From Ilyonectria destructans (lineage: Eukaryota; Ascomycota; Sordariomycetes; Hypocreales; Nectriaceae), in contig JAHEWK010000002.1 of assembly GCA_020740775.1 (NCBI GenBank), positions 3,162,001 to 3,226,000 of the forward strand: DNA of 64,000 nucleotides, given 5' to 3'. Within the stretch, counting starts at the first letter, position 1, and each line of letters begins with the position of its first letter. The notes below the pieces were generated by a model. The model was not told where the DNA came from. It made no database searches and saw only the letters and a list, made by a program, of their open reading frames with translations. Positions 1 through 9,582 of the stretch are shown in pieces. A program made the translations under genes and the position numbers.

Positions 1-467
1 ACAAGGACGACAAGTTGGGAGCTACTGGAACGTGGGTCGGTTTGATGGGATTTAGTCAAGGCGCAAACATAGCCGCAAGTCTGTTACTGAGACAACAGAA
101 CCAAGCGACCAAGGTTGGAGCCGAGACGGTTCGGCTTCAATTCAGCCTACCATACAAGGCGAACTTTTGCTTCGCCGTACTACTCGCAGGGCGAGCGCCT
201 TTGTTATGCATGGAACCTGACTCGAACGCTCATTTGGCCGCTGAATCTCCTGTCCAGAATCTTCTTCATCTGCCTACTGTTCATGTGCACGGGCTGAAGG
301 ACGCTGGGATTACCATGCATAGAGAACTCCTCAAGTGTTGTGAGAGAGAAAGTACAAAGGTAGTCAAGTGGGATGGTGACCACCGCGTTCCAATTAAGAG
401 TCAAGATGTAGCGTTGTTGGTCATTGCCGTGTTGGATGCTGCGTCTAAAGGAGGTGTTATTATATAG
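1..467 (+). CDS. FSH-type serine hydrolase, 3' part (5' cut by window edge)
   Basis: The reading frame is open from base 3 and ends at the stop at 465-467, giving about 154 residues. The alpha/beta-hydrolase triad of the FSH1/LovG/CitA family is visible: nucleophile in GFSQGA, acid in HVHGLKDAG, and histidine in GDHRVP near the C-terminus. Family members are usually 220-280 residues, so roughly the first 80-100 residues lie outside the window. In fungal polyketide clusters such hydrolases release or edit thioester-bound chains; that role here is inferred from context. An upstream intron cannot be judged. It is the leftmost recognised gene, transcribed toward the cluster, so the cluster may continue to the left. 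Confidence 0.8.
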   Translation, partial: KDDKLGATGTWVGLMGFSQGANIAASLLLRQQNQATKVGAETVRLQFSLPYKANFCFAVLLAGRAPLLCMEPDSNAHLAAESPVQNLLHLPTVHVHGLKDAGITMHRELLKCCERESTKVVKWDGDHRVPIKSQDVALLVIAVLDAASKGGVII

Positions 468-507
468 ATTGTTTCTTAACATGAATCCTTTTATGATATC
501 AGGAGGC

Positions 508-845
508 CAGGGCCCTGGTCACACACGCACCCGGAGAGGGGACTAGAGGTTCAACAGTAAGAAAAAAAGACCAACAGCGAGATCAATAGTGCAGACCAAA
601 TACCCAGTCCACGTAGGCAACAGAGACTGAAAAAGACTAACGTTTCTCCCCCAACTGGTTACCTTTTACGATGCCTCGAACAGGTGCAATAGTTGCATCT
701 TGGAAAAGCTAGATCTTGGAAAAGGTAAAATCGCCATGGGATAAAAGCTCTGTGAGGGTCACCTCTCACACTCCAAACAGCCGTCCGCATAACGCAACCA
801 CCTATTCAGCAACCGACCAATAAGATAGCTGCCTTTCGCATCCCA
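508..845 (+). repeat. dispersed repeat, copy A
   Basis: This stretch shares its order of blocks with copies at 20,243, 20,789, 21,013 and 39,806. The blocks are a CACACGCACCCGGAG head followed by a GGGGACTAGA segment, an A-rich stretch, CAGCGAGATCAA, ACCAAATACCCAGTC, TTTCTCCCCCAACTGGTTACC, then AGCTAGATCTTGGAAAAGG and ATGGGATAAAAGCTCTGTG. It is closest to copy B and lacks the LTR insertion found there. No coding capacity or terminal inverted repeats were recognised, so the class is unknown. Ends are approximate. Confidence 0.75.
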
Positions 846-1372
846 CTACAGCCCGACATCCCCTCGCCAGGCCACGTATACAAGAACGGCCTTATATATG
901 ACCTATACGAGCTTATTCAGAGCCACTAAAATACTATTCCTAGGCTACAGAAAGTAGCTAAGAAAGCAGACTTAGAGATATAGAGCAGGTCACAATCAAC
1001 AAGCTGCTAAGCTGATTCCTTTCACTGGCGACAGAGGTCACTTATCGTCCTTGGCCATCACAGAGACTCATCAGGTGTCGGAAGTTCATCGCTTTAGATA
1101 CGATCTGGCTTAGTCGAAGCCGTAGGCAACCAAAACGCTAGTGGGTGCTCGACGACGTTCCTTTCGTATCATGCAATGGCGTAACTGATGGGCGGCCGAT
1201 GTTCGTCGCACCCTATTGGAACATGAAAATCGAGCTGTCTTTTGCCCTAGCAAGCATTCCCATGTCAGAGCTGCGCCGTCTGTTCAATGTAATAGACTAA
1301 CGTTGAGTCTATCTTACAGAAGCTGTCCGCTCCCACCAAAGGCAAGCGAGTTGCCGGCACAAAAGCAAAAAA

Positions 1373-1660
1373 TCACAGTTTTATAATAAGTCTCAGCCTA
1401 ACCCCAAGCTCACGCCGACAGTTCCGTTGAAGCTGTCTTACCAAGCCTCCTTGAAGCTTACCCGTGTCGAGCTCAGCATCGAACCTCGACATGACGTTGA
1501 CGACCATGGATCGCCGCCCGTTGTTTTTCCAGAAATGGAAAGGTATCACCTCATCTATCTGCACCGCCGGCGGTGCGACACGCTCGCCTGAGTTGAAGAG
1601 GAACATTTCAAGCCGTGACCGCCTGTGCTTCACTTGGTAAAAAAAAAAAGCTTTGGGCAA
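1373..1660 (-). pseudogene. acyltransferase N-terminal relic
   Basis: The translated minus strand contains PPAVQIDEVIPFHFW followed by a helix-like stretch ending in ELGVRLRL. This resembles the N-terminal region of fungal BAHD/trichothecene-acetyltransferase-like enzymes, where a conserved start strand ('DEVIPxxFW') precedes the first helix and a 'LGxRLR' strand. It stops after about 95 residues. The HHxxxDG catalytic part expected some 100 residues later is absent, against a family length of about 450-500. I read it as a truncated remnant. The family call is from memory of the motif pattern only. Confidence 0.4.
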
Positions 1661-2568
1661 AAGATAGATAGTCCAAAGGAGCGACTTGATAGTAGAGGGC
1701 CTGTGAAGTGGACTTTAGCAACGGAGCTTTTGAGTTTGTTGATTCCACACTCGCGTGTAGCCAGATGCCGACATGTCAGTGGAATCAAACGCACTGTCTC
1801 ATTTTTACCGTGTCTAGCTAAGGGCGAACTCGATGCAGGTGGTCAAAGCAAGCGTTGGATATGATTCTAGAACGTCCTCGCTTGCCTCTAAGGACTCACA
1901 TCTGCAGGGCGTTCTGTAATCGAAACGAACTTTGAAGCCCATGTTTATCCAATTCCCTGGCCAGGCAACAGCGTATTACAAGAGGACGAGCTCATGTCAT
2001 TCCGGGTGCGGCTGCATATTTTGCTGATATCAGCTTGGACAGACAAATTCTTATCATGAGCTCAGTCTTGAACGAACTAGGGCGACTAGTCTTCAAATTC
2101 CTGCGAATGGAGTGTGCCAGACATCTGGCTTCCATTTCTAGTTTCCAATGGCGAATGGTAATAAGGGAGGGCAGCAGCAATGACCTGGCGAGAACCCAAC
2201 TTCGATTGACCATTAATTCGTCTTATCGGCGCGCTTACTGTCGTTCCCTCATCTTAGACTATAATATTCTGTGTACCGTTTGCATTTCGTACCATGGAAG
2301 TAACAGCGTGCATATTCCTTCCTATCCCATCAAGACATTATCATCACCATAGCCATGAAACCGCCTGAAATTTAAACTCTCCACTCAACTACTTACCTAG
2401 CCATCTTGCCACAGCGCCTTGAGCTTACAAAAATTGGTATAAAAAACGCGTTGATGAGCGGCGGTGGATCAGGAGTGGAAGCAATGAATAATGGTAAAAA
2501 GATCAGTCACCCGACATCCATACTTGTATTGCGAGAACGTAACCTTGTAACCCGGTATTCTGATCTAA

Positions 2569-4077
2569 CTAATTCAACTGCAAGGTTGGCCAACCGTAGC
2601 TAGGTCGTTCCTCGAGCGGTGTTTGGGTCCAAGCCTGCAATTGTGCAAGCACCTTCCTGGCTAGTTCTTCGTTGCTGAGATCGACGGGATCGCAACCCGT
2701 TGAGATTTGGCGGAGTTGACCGCCAGCTACCGCAACAGACAGATGGAAGCCTTGTATGAATGCACTGACCGGCTTTATGGTGCCTTCTATTTTTCCTGCG
2801 AGTATATCTCTGGGTAAGCTCGGCTCCTGCGCTGCCGGGCGCGCCAAACCGATGCCATCTACCGTCTCGAGGGCATCAACCATGGCCCCAACCGTACGAA
2901 AGCCACCTGAGACATACGACTTTGTCTTTTTCAGGACCGGCACAATAGTGCTTGCAAAATCGAGAAAGAAGGCTTCTCGGGATTTGGTGCTCTCCCTTTT
3001 ACCGTCAAAGTCTAGTGCATCGAGAGTGCCACCCGTCAGCTCAATCAAGTCAAATTGGTGTTCATCTAGAGTTCGGCACAACACTTTCGCCTCTTCAGGC
3101 GTCAGCCCGTTTTCTTGAAATTCGACACTGTTTATCTTGATGGCGAGGATGAAGTTAGGAGAGACTTTCTCTTTGATAGCATCGGCTATCTCGACAATGA
3201 GCCGCATGCGGTTTTCCAGAGTGCCACCGTATTCGTCCTGACGGTGATTAGTAGCGCGAGCCAAAAAATTGGACAGTAAGAAGCCGTGAGCCGCATGCAG
3301 TTGGATACCAGAAAATCCAGCCGCTTCAAGATACAGAGCTGCGTGGACGAAACTCTCAACGACGTTCTGGATGTCGGCCTTGGTGGCCTCGCGCGGTTCA
3401 GCGAAAGACATGCCAAGTCTAGGCTCTAGAGTAGGTTATTTGTCAGCCCCTCGTCCAGATTCAGAACATGGCTATTATTTGTTTACATGCCCGGATTGAC
3501 ATGGAAAGAAGTGGTTGTGTAAAATAAGGGGTTGTCACTAACCGAGTTGAATCGCTGACGCAGCTATCGTCTCTTTGCTAACGCGAACATCGGCCTGCCT
3601 GCCGACATGCACCAACTGACCCAAGAGCAAACTACCATTGGCCATAGCAACCGTGGCTAATCTCTGAAATCTTTCGAAGCGTGGTCCCTGCATTGGGTGA
3701 CCCGCCCCTATAACAACGTTGCCCATGTGGTAAAGATTGGTGTCGATGTCGATTTGACCAGTGATGATGAGGCCCCAGTTGTTTTCGCCATATCTATTGA
3801 GTTCCTGTTATTAACTTGCAATACTATCACTGAAGTAGCTTGGTTTGCTCAATAGACAAGCGCCAAAGGAGGGGATAAAATACTTCTTGTAGAGATTGAT
3901 GTATTCATCAGTCGGCACTCCAACGAGCACGGGGTTGGTTGAACTCCACGATGCAAGACACTCGGCCATAGCAGACTTAAGAAACCGATTCTTCGCTGTC
4001 TGGCCCGACAATTCAAATGACAATGGCCGACCAAGAGGCTCCGCCTCTGTGTTTACAGACGTGTATCTGACAGTCAT
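2569..4077 (-). CDS. Old Yellow Enzyme-type NADH:flavin oxidoreductase
   Basis: Three exons on the minus strand, 4077-3884, 3793-3543 and 3425-2569, join in frame to 433 residues. Intron 1 is GTATTT...AATAG (90 bp), intron 2 is GTTAGT...CTCTAG. The FMN-dependent TIM-barrel family is recognised by PLGRPLSFE and NRFLKSAM near the N-terminus, GQLVHVGRQ, the substrate-binding histidine pair in QLHAAHG (about residues 192/195), SNHRQDEYGG-like sequence just after it, and SGGFRT near the phosphate-binding region. Such enzymes reduce activated C=C bonds with NAD(P)H in the cytosol. In this cluster a polyketide enone is the likely substrate (inference). It is convergent with the FSH hydrolase. Confidence 0.88.
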
Positions 4078-4245
4078 GCTGCCTAGGAGGGTTTTGAAGA
4101 ATTGAAAGCGAATGCTGAACTCGGATCGAACACCAACATGTACTTACTTTAACATAAGAGTTTGGCAACTCTTAGAACGCGCATGCATATTTAGCCCTGG
4201 CTCATGATAACGTCTGCCATGCCGGCTTATTTGCTCAGGACCGGA

Positions 4246-4667
4246 CTAACTTAGCAGAGACAATTCATCGTAGTACGCAGCCCATTTGATCCGCTTATAC
4301 CAGCCGGGTTTTCTTTTCCTCCGTAAACACAGGAGGCTCTGTACCATGCCCCCCGGATGGACGATTGACATCAAGCTGAAGCTCAACTCCGTCTTTAATG
4401 CAGCCCTCGGTACACCGATCGCACCAGCGTTTGCGACGAGAATATGAAGACTCTCTCTTTTCGACAGGACAGTGGAGATGCAAGCGCGAACACTGTCCAA
4501 GAACTTAAGATCTAGCCAAAAGACGTGCACGCGTTGACTTGTGGCAATATTTCCCAGACGACCCTTGTTTTAGTCAGATCTCGAGCTTCAAAGTAAAGGG
4601 TGGCACCTGGGATCTCGAGACCTAAGCCCCACGAGCATCCCGTGATGAGAATACACTTTGCAGGCCA
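4246..4667 (-). pseudogene. degraded short-chain dehydrogenase
   Basis: Reading the minus strand from 4667, a Rossmann start CILITGCSWGLGLEI runs into YFEARDLTKTR and then a stop. A +1 frame change near 4535 recovers VFWLDLKFLDSVRAC and then LHILVANAGAIGVP, the NAG motif of classical SDRs. The usual residues between the glycine motif and the second beta strand are missing, and no YxxxK catalytic motif follows. A deletion, a frameshift and the lost C-terminus make this a pseudogene. It is not a close copy of the intact SDR at 38,607. Confidence 0.65.
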
Positions 4668-4872
4668 CTTATTTTTGATGCGTCTATCATAAATGATTTG
4701 TAATTACGTCGGCCGGGCATCGCCTGGTCCATGAGGTGTTTGATAAACGATGGAGTATCTAGAAGACATTTGACGCAATGGAGAAGGGTAGCTAGGAAAG
4801 GGGTGCATTGAATTGAGTGGCGATACTATACTGGCGATAAACAAAATTGGGTATCAAATCCTTCAGGAATAG

Positions 4873-4950
4873 ATGTAGTACGGACTTATGTAGGGACAGG
4901 TATAGTGCGGGCTTATGTAGAGACGGATGTAGGGCGGACTAATTTAGGGA
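4873..4950 (+). repeat. imperfect short tandem repeat
   Basis: About three imperfect copies of a 24-28 base unit related to ATGTAGTRCGGRCTTATGTAG sit side by side (4873-4900, 4901-4926, 4927-4950) in the upstream region of the Pho88-like gene. The copies differ by several substitutions. Confidence 0.6.
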
Positions 4951-5134
4951 ATTTTAATGTTTTCCCTCCTTAAAAAGAACGAGAACTGGCGTAAAAAATT
5001 TAAGTAATACTGTGATTGGCCGAAATGAATCCTAGGCTAAACCAACCACCCCACCGCAGCTGGACGAGTTGTAGAGTAGACCTGTGAGAACTTGAAAAAT
5101 GCGGATAAGAGCCAAATAAGTGATATTATCCTGC

Positions 5135-5141
5135 TATATAG
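5135..5141 (+). promoter_or_regulatory. TATA-like box of the Pho88-like gene
   Basis: TATATAG lies about 80 bp upstream of the start codon at 5217, in an otherwise mixed-composition stretch. The call rests on position and motif only. Confidence 0.35.
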
Positions 5142-5216
5142 AGTTCTTAATCTTCAGCTACCACTTAATATCTCTATCTTTGTTAATTCCCTTCCCTTAA
5201 AATTTATCTGAAAACC

Positions 5217-5941
5217 ATGACTCTTAGTTCATATATGTAAGTCATCCCTTAGCATCATATCTCGCTCTTACCTAAAGATGTGGAAAAGAAGCCATTACTT
5301 ACTTCTACACTACGGTAATAGAACCAACATCATCATCATCTTCGGGATCATGCAGATCACTAAGAGCATATCTTTCGATGATCCCGCCGTGCTTAATACA
5401 GTACGTGGTGCGTTTCTAGTCAGTAATGCACTCATAGCACTACTGTATGGCTACATTTACATCTTGATTCGCAAGCAGAAGGGTAGGACATAACCCGTCT
5501 ACACAAATCTAATTACCACTTTGTGCCCTCCAACAATTAAATCAATACAACTTCTAACCACCATCTTTAATAGACATAAATACACTTAAATACGTCAATT
5601 CCACTCTCAAGAAGCCCCCTACCATCTATGACTACGACCAGCAGCAGCTTCGCAGCGCCGTCAGTCGCCAGCTTGTGATAATTGGCATCGCAAGCTTTCT
5701 GCACTTCTACCTTGGGCTTAGAAAGCCAATGCTCACCCAAAGTATCATTCCCCTCAAGATCATCCTCGAGGATAGCCTGGTCCAGATCCATGTATTTGGA
5801 CGGCCAGCATCTGGCGACCTTGGGCGACCTTTTAAAACCTCACCGGGTGTCGTGACCATGATTAAGGGTATCTTTTCCCAGGTCAAAAGATGGGTGGTAG
5901 GCGCTGCATGTGATGGGAATTTTAGTACGAAAGAGGAATAG
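5217..5941 (+). CDS. Pho88/SND3-like ER membrane protein
   Basis: Three exons, 5217-5236, 5322-5482 and 5574-5941, join in frame to 182 residues. Both introns are GT-AG, 85 and 91 bp. The product aligns by eye over its full length with fungal Pho88 (SND3): N-terminal ITNIIIIFGIMQ, SFDDPAVLNTVR, a hydrophobic segment AFLVSNALIALLYGYIYIL, NTLKYV, YDYDQQQLRSA, a second hydrophobic segment, QSIIPLK and IHVFGRPASGDLGRPF. Pho88 acts at the ER membrane in SRP-independent targeting and phosphate-transporter maturation. The copy is more diverged than a housekeeping gene normally is: basic and acidic spacer residues differ and the tail is short. It therefore looks like a second, cluster-associated paralogue. 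Whether it has a pathway role is unknown. Confidence 0.82.
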
Positions 5942-7248
5942 GCAATAAGTTATGTAATAGAATTTATACTTTTTCTATTTAATAGGCTCTTATGTGTGTT
6001 TCATTTTTATGTCTGCCCTTGTTATCTTCAGTCTTGTTTGCGGCTAATGATGTTATCTGCTTGGATTGCAGCTTGAGAGCTTCCTTCCTCTTGGTGGGAC
6101 CTTGAAGATAGCTCTGGCTGTTCTCCTGGCTAAGTTTGCCGTCAAGTTCTCGAGGGACATTCTCGGCAACTTCATTATCTAGAGATAGCGGAAAGAGCGG
6201 AGAGTCCAAGGCTGGAGATAGTATTGGGGTGGCGGATTTTAACATTAAGTGTGGCGGCACAAATCATCATCTATCTCCACATCTCATAGAATTTCCTTAA
6301 CTAAGAGTAGAGGCGATAGATAGAGCGGATATAGAGACCTGAACGATATACAGGAAACAATTTTAAACTTCTTAGAATCTATTATACTGAAGGGGGGCCA
6401 GTGTTGACATATTTTGTTTGAATGTGGATGCTTTTTATTGGAAGATGGAAAGAAATAAATAACAAATGACACAAAGTCTGCCATAGTCGGCTCCTTGTTA
6501 GTGGAAGTGACGATAGCTGTAGACGCATGCATCCTTAGGTAGTTCAGATGCTGAAGCGGGGCTAAGTGGATTGGGCCCAGGATTCAACACCAAGGAGGTC
6601 AACGGGGGGGACATATTTAGGGAGTCTTGTCACAGATTTTTCAACACGATCAGCACCTTCGACACCAAGCTGTTGGAAGAGACGAGACCTTCCTGGCTGC
6701 TAGCTAGGCTAGCTATTCTTCTCTTTCCTAGTCTTTGTTCTTCTAGTCTTGCAGCTATTCTAAATTGCTTGCTGTCTCTTCCTGTGATCTGAATCCTTGA
6801 ACTCGATCGGCTGTGTCTCACACCTTCAGAAAGTCCCTTAGATCCTAGGCCGCACCAGACTTCTGATGCCTTGCCAGCTACAGCAGCTAGGATCTGACTT
6901 GATATGACACTTCATTAGATGCTTCTCTGGCTGGTCTGGGCTGATTGGACTGCCTGCTGCTCAGATGGTCGAGCTGATAGCTGCCATAGCCTACTTTATC
7001 GACGTAGGCTGGACACATCCCATCTCGGCTCAGCAGCTAGGGACGGCTACCTACTCGGGTGTTGTTCTTCCTCGCCGCTGACGGTCGTTTCAGTGCTTTG
7101 AATAAGCTACAGTTAAGGCTGGAATCGATCACTCGATCTCTTACTGCGAGTCAACAAATGGTAGTCCTCAAGAAACACATTCATGAATTTTCTTCTCCGG
7201 AATTCCTAGAACGGATTGATTGGCGGGATCTAGTAAAGATGGTGATCT
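5942..7248. other. intergenic region without a recognisable gene
   Basis: The 3' regions of the Pho88-like gene and of the beta-lactamase-like gene meet here. A 93-codon minus-strand frame (5979-6260) and several shorter frames have no motif, transmembrane pattern or family I recognise. The segment around 6690-6800 is rich in short CTAG/CTTC patterns. Confidence 0.5.
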
Positions 7249-9188
7249 CTAAGCTAAGCTTGCGGAAAGAGTCTGGTCTCCAAGCCTCAGTAGCAGGTCC
7301 GTCAACAGGCGAGTAAGATCCTCAGTGGTTTGTTGAGAAAGTACAGCAGTCCTCTTTGGGTTAACCTTGACCAAGTCAACCCCCAAAGCTCTGAAATCTA
7401 CACCCAGCACCCGATCAGTGTCGCTCAAGGTGAAGATGAACTCATCGAGCGCCTTGTATCCGTAACCCCGCCTATCCAGTGTTCCCAACGTAGGGCAGGT
7501 TGCCTGCTCCCAAATCAGGCCCGACTCAATGAAATCGATTTCCTCCTCGGTCAATGTGCTGGTCACAGACCTCCAAGCCTCTTTACCTGTCGACTTGAGG
7601 TTGGACGGATAGAGGCGAAGCCGTGCAGCCCTCCCGGTGAAGTCTACCAGCATGTTGACTCCTCGGATTGTCAATTCTGACACAGATAGTCCTGGACCCT
7701 CATCGGTCTTGATGACCATGGTGGAGTTTGTGGAAGCATCGGAATAGGTGCCGCCGTATTTGATCGCCGCCTCATCCTTGGCCGCCTGTTCCAATGGTGG
7801 GATCATTCGCTCCATAAATCTTGACCCGAAGTGCTGGAGAAGACTCTCAGTTGCTTCTTGCATTGGACCAGCCACCAGGATAGTCAAGACCAGGTCAAAA
7901 TCCGGGACGAGGATGAGAGCGCTCTGATAACCTGGAAGGTGTCCTGATTTGTAATTAGCGGGGATGGTTCTTCCATCGCCGGTTACGTTCTTCGTGCGCA
8001 TGATTTCCCAAGAATAGCCGACCATGACTCCGCTTGAGTCAGTGAAGGCTACTGGTTTGAGCCACCGCCTTGTTGTGACGGGGTCTAGCAGCGTGTTGTC
8101 GAGGATGGAGTTTCCAAACTTGAGTAGGTCTTTTGTGTTGGTATAAAACCCCCCGGAACTGCATTGTAGTATGGTTAATCTCCGACACTTGTCATAACAT
8201 GAACTTAATTTCCATGTACTTACGGGTTCTCGAAGCCCAAATCCAGGCCCCAGCTGGTATGATTGACCGCAATAGCTCCCCAGGAAGCATCTGGAGGGCT
8301 GCTGGTCGTCGTATTTGACATACCGAGGGGATCAAGGATAGTTTCTTTAATAAAAGTCTCATAAGGTGTCTTGGAAACAACTTCAACAACGAGACTGAGG
8401 AGGAAGATTCCAATGTTGGAGTATACAGGGGCGGTTTCGGGTGCAAAGACTGGATGTCGGATCCCGAAAAGGCGGAAGAAATCAGCCCGAGTGCATCGTG
8501 GCAAAGTCTCGGGATTTTGTCCGGTCACAGCGCAGCTTGGCATCGAGTCTCCAACAAGTTTAGGGAAGGCTGGCCCTAGAGGGAAAGGGAACGCGGCCAG
8601 ATCCACAGCAACTGCAAAGCACCGTCAGTACGACACTCGGTGAGACACAGTAAGCGACTTACATTCTGCCGCAATGCCACTCATATGCGAAGCAAGAGAA
8701 CCAATAGTGATATGATCCCAGTCCACAACCGTGATGCTGCTCGGAAATTCGTCGGTTGCAATTGATATCAGTTCTGGAAGATATTTCGTAATGGGATCAT
8801 CGAGGCTCACGCCGAGCCGGAGAAGGGCCAAGATGGGAAACAGCTTCGACACGCTGGAAATCCTGTAAACTGTTTCCTCGTCCACAGTCGTCACTCCAGT
8901 AGTATTCAAGCCACCAATGGGACTGATATGGTGGGAAATGAAGGGAGTCTCTTCGTGAAGAGACTTTGCCGCTACCGAGATTGCCGTGTTGGGATACCAC
9001 GTCTCGGAGACGAGCTTCAGGGCAGCGAAGAGGTCCACGATGGCATCTTTGATTGCTGGGCTGGTGCTGGGAGACTTGGCCGCTGGGAGCACGGGGCCAG
9101 CAGGAGGACAATACCATGCATGAGTGAGCGGCAGGGTAAGCAACAAGGCTACCTCTGCCAAACGGCAAAGTGATTTGGGAATAAGCAT
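7249..9188 (-). CDS. serine beta-lactamase-like protein with signal peptide
   Basis: Three exons on the minus strand, 9188-8663, 8611-8224 and 8158-7249, join in frame to 607 residues; both introns start GTAAGT. The start at 9188 is preferred because it gives a clean signal peptide: a short basic start, a leucine-rich core AEVALLLTLPL, then THAW. The class C beta-lactamase/DD-peptidase/LovD-like fold is shown by SVSK (catalytic Ser about 112, Lys 115), the YSN motif in APVYSNIGIF, and a third motif near SGHLPGYQSAL. A long C-terminal extension of about 200 residues follows. Related fungal proteins act as hydrolases or acyl transferases. The signal peptide suggests secretion or entry to the secretory pathway. 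A TATAAAA-like box lies about 110 bp upstream. It is divergent from the acyltransferase, so they may share control. Confidence 0.83.
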
Positions 9189-9582
9189 TATATTGAATCT
9201 TTTGGCGTGTTTGTCGAGTGAGATGCTGAAATGAATGTAAAGTGTGCCGTGATGATGATGGGGGAGGGCAGTCATCTCAAAAAATCTGCTCCTTTTTTTT
9301 ATAGCTCTGGTGTTTTATCTAAGAGTGTCGAGGTTGATGATGTGGAGTAGAGAAACTCCGGAAAAGCCAAATTGGGCATGTCCCACCAATTGATCGCTAG
9401 TGCGGGTGGTGTTCATCGAGTGACGGTGAATTAAGCCGCAATAAAACACCGAACTTATTTCTTTATCCTTTTAGTTAAGAAAAAGGCGTTCTTATCCCCA
9501 CTATGGATAAATCCTCCCCCTTCGCGGTCGCGTCTTCAGTTAAAAGAGTGTAGAGTTCTGTTGTTGGATATATCTGAGAATA
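9189..9582. promoter_or_regulatory. bidirectional promoter, beta-lactamase-like / acyltransferase
   Basis: This 394-bp interval separates two divergent start codons. It holds a poly-T/TATAAAA-like element for the minus-strand gene near 9296-9302 and a CCGGAGTTT element (minus) at 9353-9361. The same element recurs in two other cluster promoters. Confidence 0.55.
9353..9361 (-). promoter_or_regulatory. candidate cluster element CCGGAGTTT
   Basis: The 9-mer CCGGAGTTT reads on the minus strand here and on the plus strand at 11,431 and 38,456. All three lie in promoters of biosynthetic genes. The CGG core fits a Zn2Cys6 regulator half-site; binding is inference. Confidence 0.35.

Larger units (their letters stand above)
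468..2568. other. gene-poor interval with repeat copy and a gene relic
   Basis: Between the hydrolase stop and the convergent OYE gene I see no intact gene. The interval holds a dispersed-repeat copy (about 508-845) and a probable acyltransferase remnant (1373-1660, minus). Short open frames elsewhere resemble nothing I recognise. Confidence 0.6.

Noticed and set aside
5979..6260. 93-codon minus-strand frame after the Pho88-like gene
   Set aside because: No motif, hydrophobic segment or family recognised, and no splice partners that extend it. It is not enough to call a gene.
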